A stretch of DNA of 64,000 nt from Narthecium ossifragum. Lineage: Eukaryota > Streptophyta > Magnoliopsida > Dioscoreales > Nartheciaceae. Under the pieces are notes generated by a model, which had not been told where the DNA came from, ran no database searches, and saw nothing but the letters and a program-made list of their open reading frames with translations. Below are positions 60,966 to 64,000 of the stretch, piece after piece. Position numbers and translations under genes: made by a program. The stretch's first letter is position 1, and each line of letters opens with the position of its first letter. The stretch is from NCBI GenBank assembly GCA_963920575.1, contig OY986969.1:9173096-9237095 (forward strand). The letters are read 5' to 3'.

Positions 60966-61465
60966 TCTTCTTATTCTACTAATTTCCACCGATGCTATTA
61001 CCCTTATCCACATGTTTATTACTTTATTTATCCTCATTTTTTTAGTTAGTTGAGTCTATTGTCGAGGCTTGGATTGTAAATGTCTTAAATACCGAACATC
61101 TACTATTAATTAAAGGGTGCGTCTATCGACACCGACCAAATGACTAAGGACACCGTCCAAAAAAAATTTCTGATAATGACAAAAATACCCTTCATACTAA
61201 TGTCTTAAATACCCCTCTTAAATATCCAAATGTCTTTCTTCATCCTTTTTCTTCAGGTTTTTGCTAAGGACACCTCAACCCTGGATATCATCTCCTACAT
61301 CCATCATCTCCTTATAACTCTCCATCATCTCCTTCCTTCTAAGCCCTAACGAACAATATCTTCATCGCCTCCATCACCACCTCCATTACCCTACATTGTT
61401 TTCCTCCTCAACCTCCCACTATCCATCTAATCCAAGCGAAGCTCTGAGAAGACCTACGGGAGAAG
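60966..61465. other. Unassigned AT-rich DNA and probable 5' end of the MULE
   Basis: About 61104 GGGTGCGTCTATCGACACCG starts a stretch with two TAAGGACACC copies (61144-61153, 61265-61274), which may be a MULE terminal region. The other end lies beyond the inserted LTR, so it cannot be tested here. Confidence 0.35.
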
Positions 61466-61620
61466 GTGCTCGAACTAGAGAAGATGCTATGGGACACGGT
61501 AGTCGGTGAGAACGCCTCTGGAGAAGAAGCATCTGCAGAAGACGCCTCTAGAGAAGACGCCTCTGGAGAAGATGCCTCTCGGACAGCTCTAGTACTCGTT
61601 TTTCTTTCCCATCGGCATAG
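61466..61620 (+). other. Low-complexity coding-like stretch at the 5' side of the MULE
   Basis: Near-perfect 15-bp repeats (GAAGACGCCTCTGGA-type, about 61505-61580) would encode EDASG/EEASA units after MLELEKMLWDTVV. It could be a 5' exon or captured DNA; nothing more can be said. Confidence 0.4.
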
Positions 61621-61916
61621 TTCGGTTTTTAAAAACCGAATTACTGTTTTTGTTTCGATTTTAATAAATCGAACCTGTACGGTTTTTAAAAATCGAACTT
61701 GTGATCTATTCAAAGCAGTATTCGGTTGTATGTTTGGTTTTTAAAAATCGAACTTATAAAAGTATGTTCGCTTTTTAAAAGTCGATTTATATTCGGGTTT
61801 GAAAACCCGAACCTGTGCCTAATGTTCGGTTTTTAAAAATCAAATCTGTGCCTAATGTTCGGTTTTTAAAAACCGAATCTGTGCCTAATGTTCGGTTTTA
61901 AAAAATCGACAATTGT
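61621..61916. repeat. Array of about nine 20-bp palindromes with a 33-bp tandem part
   Basis: TTCGGTTTTTAAAAACCGAA (perfect, 61621-61640 and 61858-61877) and seven diverged versions, 20-40 bp apart. The last three form a 33-bp tandem repeat starting CTGTGCCTAATG. It lies between the putative 5' stretch and the transposase exon. Confidence 0.85.
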
Positions 61917-62103
61917 CTATTCACTAACATTCTTTGTTAATCCAGATATATGCTTCTACCGCCGATAGCAATGTTGGAACTGCTATATTACGAGATTTTA
62001 CTGAGGCTTTCACGACTCCTATGGTATATTTGCTAACTTAAAATCATCATGTTATCTATTGTAAGGCAAGTACCCTGATTATTATGCTTTCTTGCTGCCT
62101 ATC

Positions 62104-63243
62104 AGATCTTTAACTCCCGGTCAACTCTTATCCAGTGGGCCCAAGAAGTCGGAAGGCAGGATGGGCTTGTAATTGTGATCAAACACTCCCAGACGGGTGG
62201 AAATAAAAAGCCAAGGCTCATCTTGGCATGTGAGCGCAGTGGCGAATACAGAAACACAGCAAAGTACGGAGTGAATAAGCATGGGATAGATATTAAGGGC
62301 CGAAAAATTAAGAAGAGAGATACCAGTACAAAGAAATGTGGATGCCCATTCAGACTTCAGGGAGTGAAGCTCTCTACTGCCGACGAATGGATGTTGAGAG
62401 TGACATGTGGGGTGTACAATCATCCAAGTGCACGTAATTTGGAGGGGCATTCGTATGTTGGTAGGTTATCCTCCGAAGAGGAAATTATGACGGTTGATTT
62501 GTCATGAAGTTTAGTGAAGCCAAGAGAGATATTGAATACTATAAAGCGGAGAAATCCTCATAATGTCTCGACGATGAAGCACATATACAATGCACGGCAA
62601 AAACATAGAGTTGTTGAGAAAGCGGGGAGATCAGAGATGCAGTCTCTCTTGCCCCATCTGAATGATAGTGGGTACGTGGAGTGGCATACAAGCAATGATT
62701 CTTCCTTTTGCGTCCAGAGCATATTCTGGGCACACCCTTCATCTGTGGAGTTGTTGCGTGCCTTTCCGGAGGTCCTCATCATGGATTGTACGTACAAAAC
62801 AAACAAGTATCGACTCCCGCTTCTAGAGATAGTTGGAACTACATCAACGGGTCTCACATTTACATCGGCCTTTGCATATCTTCATTCTGAGTCGAAGTCT
62901 ACCTTTGTTTGGGCACTAGATAAGCTGAAGAGCTTGATGGATGGGTGTATGCAGCTGCGCGTCATTGTGACAGATAGAGACTTGGCATTGGTTGATGTTG
63001 TGCACCATGTCTTCTCGACTGCTAAACACATGCTATGCAGATGGCACATCAGCAATAACATCATGGTCAATTGCCGTAAGATGTTCGAAACATTGGATAA
63101 GTGGAATTCATTCATGTCTTGCTGGCAGCTTGTAGTAGAGTCCCCTACCGTGGAGAAATATATTGAGAATGTGCAGTTTATGGAGCGCACTTTCTTCGCA
63201 TATCCAAATGCCATTGCATATCTCAAGAATTCATGGCTGAATG
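62104..63243 (+). pseudogene. MULE transposase (FAR1/mudrA-like), broken and truncated
   Basis: Cuts and moves Mutator-like elements. The N-terminal FAR1/WRKY-GCM1-type zinc region reads SRSTLIQWAQEVGRQDGLVI, ACERSGEYRNT, KKCGCPFRLQG and VTCGVYNHPSA (C-C-H-H). An in-frame TGA at 62505-62507 interrupts EEIMTVDLS/SLVKPREIL. The MULE core follows: VLIMDCTYKTNKYRLPLLEI (first catalytic D), SAFAYLHSESKSTFVWALDK, RVIVTDRDLALVDVVHHVFS (second D) and HMLCRWHI. It ends at NSWLNV, where an LTR copy has inserted (63244), so the last catalytic E is beyond the insertion. An AG at about 62102 could be the exon start. The frame is otherwise open. Confidence 0.9.
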
Positions 63244-64000
63244 TGTGAGGACCTGCCCCTCTTTTTTTTCCCTTTGGCTTGTTGTTGACCCAAGGGCAAT
63301 TTGGGAAATTGCGCCTTGGCGGTCGTTTCACACTGGGTGTGCACACACAGACCTTGGTTAATGCTTGTGTTTGCTTAGAAAGGTTAGGTGGACCCGAGGT
63401 TGGGGGTTCTGGACTTGGGCCTGTGTCCCAGCCCAAGTTTGCCTTTCAGGGCACAGAAGATCAATCCCCTTGGGGTGGAGATCGATCCTGTTGGCTAGCA
63501 GGATCGATCCCGCATGCATGGAAGATCGATCCTCATGTGCCTGAAAGTCGTTGGCGGTGGCTTTCGAAGGACGGCCACGGCGATGGCCGTCGCTTCCCCT
63601 GTCAGGGGAGGGGAGACTTTTGCTCCCCTCCTTCGCCTTTCCCCCGCCTTCGCCGGCTTTTCCTTGGCCTTACCCCCTTCCCCTCCTCCTTCCTTTCCCT
63701 CTCTTCTTCCTTCTCCTTCCTCGCGAGAGCTCTGCTTCCCCTGTTTCCGGCTGAGAGCTTTCGCTTCGCCGTTCTCCCTCTTCCGGCCACCGTTCTTGGA
63801 GCTTGAAGGCTCGTTGGAACCGTGACGGCGTAAGGAAGATCCTAAGTTAGGCTTCGTAGATCGAAGCAGCTCTGAGGAGGTAGGGTTCTCACTCAAAGAC
63901 TCCCGCTATTTTTGAAGGGTTTGAAATCCGGGTTTTGTTTTGCTTAGATCTCCTTGTGGAGTTGATATTTTTCGGTTTTGAAGCCATGAGTAGCTTCGGG
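63244..64000 (+). repeat. LTR of the long-LTR family (copy H), running off the window
   Basis: It starts TGTGAGGACCTGCCCC inside the MULE transposase and follows the family: GGGCAATTTGGGAAATTGCG, GTGTGCACACACAGACC, three GATCGATC at 63479-63533, the CT-rich block 63600-63730 and GAGCTTGAAGGCTCGTT. The 3' end is outside. Confidence 0.9.

Overview
The window is nuclear DNA from a large, repeat-rich flowering-plant genome, probably an intergenic heterochromatic block. The evidence is the plant-specific set of elements: Ty3/gypsy elements of the Tat type (two RNase H domains, an antisense plant mobile domain gene), Athila-like elements, chromovirus-like elements with very long LTRs, a plant L1 LINE, a non-autonomous hAT and a MULE transposase. 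There is no bacterial-style operon, CRISPR array or rRNA, and I see no intact host gene. The species cannot be fixed from the sequence. A 200-N assembly gap lies at 42814-43013. || Layout. 1-2931: 3' end and LTR of an Athila-like element. 2938-17287: nearly complete Tat-lineage element, with gag, protease, RT/RNase H, second RNase H/integrase, then an antisense multi-exon plant mobile domain gene, then the 3' LTR. 17288-18544: unassigned DNA. 18545-60965: a nest whose outermost layer appears to be a small inverted-ended element (about 1.5 kb of its own sequence) carrying a minus-strand repeat-module reading frame. An L1 LINE (about 18970-53864) lies in it. The L1 is split in ORF1 by an LTR fragment plus a solo LTR (19961-23620), and in its RNase H by a giant LTR element (27968-53587, 5-bp duplication GATTC). 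That element itself holds an Athila-like gag/LTR fragment (28609-30255), a solo LTR (32382-34883), an Athila-like deletion derivative (35452-43511, duplication GAGGC) carrying a hAT (41035-43099), and a second Athila-like fragment (45149-about 48925). 54010-60095: three more LTR copies, one nested and two forming a fold-back pair. 61100-63243: MULE transposase pseudogene, cut by another LTR that runs off the window. || Almost all genes are broken, mostly by single nonsense changes or small shifts, so the sequence is a record of successive insertions and decay. The strongest unexplained signal is the 8-bp palindrome GATCGATC, which occurs about 70 times (about one expected by chance) only inside LTRs. 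It is usually in pairs that make 11-13 bp stem-loops, often just upstream of the LTR TATA box, and it appears in several LTR families that are otherwise unlike one another. Other points of note are the intron-containing antisense gene in the Tat element, a paired conserved motif in the 3' regions of three Athila-like copies, and a 300-bp array of roughly 20-bp palindromes in the MULE.
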